Assembly (NCBI GenBank): GCA_029564115.1
Contig: JAKQQP010000509.1
Coordinates: forward strand, 1-32,424
Reading direction: 5' to 3'
DNA from: Candidatus Rifleibacteriota bacterium
GTDB taxonomy: Bacteria; Riflebacteria; Ozemobacteria; Ozemobacterales; Ozemobacteraceae
Length of the DNA stretch: 32,424 nucleotides
Part shown: piece by piece, positions 32,419 through 32,424 of the stretch
Layout: the number at the start of each line of letters is the position of its first letter
Numbering within the stretch: the first letter of the stretch is position 1
Position numbers and translations under genes: made by a program
The notes under the pieces: generated by a model
What the model saw: only the letters and a program-made list of their open reading frames with translations
What the model was told of the DNA's origin: nothing
The model's database searches: none

Positions 32419-32424
32419 AACCAA

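Noticed and set aside
1..32424. CRISPR arrays, insertion sequences, phage or restriction-modification modules
   Set aside because: No regularly spaced repeats, transposase or integrase motifs, terminal inverted repeats, or nuclease partner for the methyltransferase were seen.

Overview
The window looks like a stretch of chromosome from an uncultured, Gram-negative-type bacterium of balanced GC content. Evidence for this is the many signal peptides and lipoprotein signals, System II cytochrome c biogenesis (ResB/CcsA), very large exported TPR proteins, and FlgD/type-A-sorting-like C-terminal domains on secreted metalloproteases. The mixture (DivIVA, bacterial SUI1, giant TPR proteins, HEAT repeats, SpoIIE-type phosphatase) recalls lineages such as Candidatus Riflebacteria, but that placement is inference only. 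There is no transposase, integrase, phage gene or CRISPR array in view.

Layout. 1-217 has no convincing gene but carries a near-consensus promoter firing leftwards out of the window. 218-1012 is a lone xdhC-type gene (-), divergent from an mgtC-like gene (+, 1173-1841) that ends in a clear terminator. 1965-5378 (+) holds an orphan DNA methyltransferase, a divIVA-yggU-membrane-protein operon and an exported S1/P1-nuclease/phospholipase-C-like zinc enzyme. 5429-12635 (-) is a two-gene unit: a 1943-residue exported TPR protein followed by a HEAT-repeat protein.

12763-23143 is the most unusual part. Two related secreted HExxH metalloproteases with the same C-terminal domain lie on the minus strand (13396-16443, followed by a TPR lipoprotein gene; and 19008-21656, preceded by a membrane-anchored GAF-SpoIIE phosphatase). 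Between them, on the plus strand, sits a third HExxH protein of a different kind that carries a long glycine-zipper membrane-active region. The phosphatase and second protease appear to be translationally coupled, possibly through a non-standard AUA start codon.

23244-26723 contains mostly uncharacterised genes: a 205-residue protein, a 53-residue membrane peptide with a very strong ribosome binding site, an exported zinc-ribbon protein, a short beta-propeller protein and an unknown 336-residue protein whose 3' end overlaps ccsA tail to tail. 26640-29200 is the ccsA-resB cytochrome c biogenesis pair, probably read from a leaderless or nearly leaderless mRNA. 29288-31146 holds an exported TPR protein and a small lipoprotein. 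31317-31685 is a bacterial SUI1 (YciH) gene, and 31969-32418 is a minus-strand cluster of five tRNA genes (Arg-TCT, His-GTG, Arg-TCG, Lys-TTT, Lys-CTT in transcription order) with its own terminator.

Most genes concern the cell envelope: export, envelope proteolysis, periplasmic scaffolding and cytochrome maturation. No computation or database search was possible, so family names rest on motifs read by eye.
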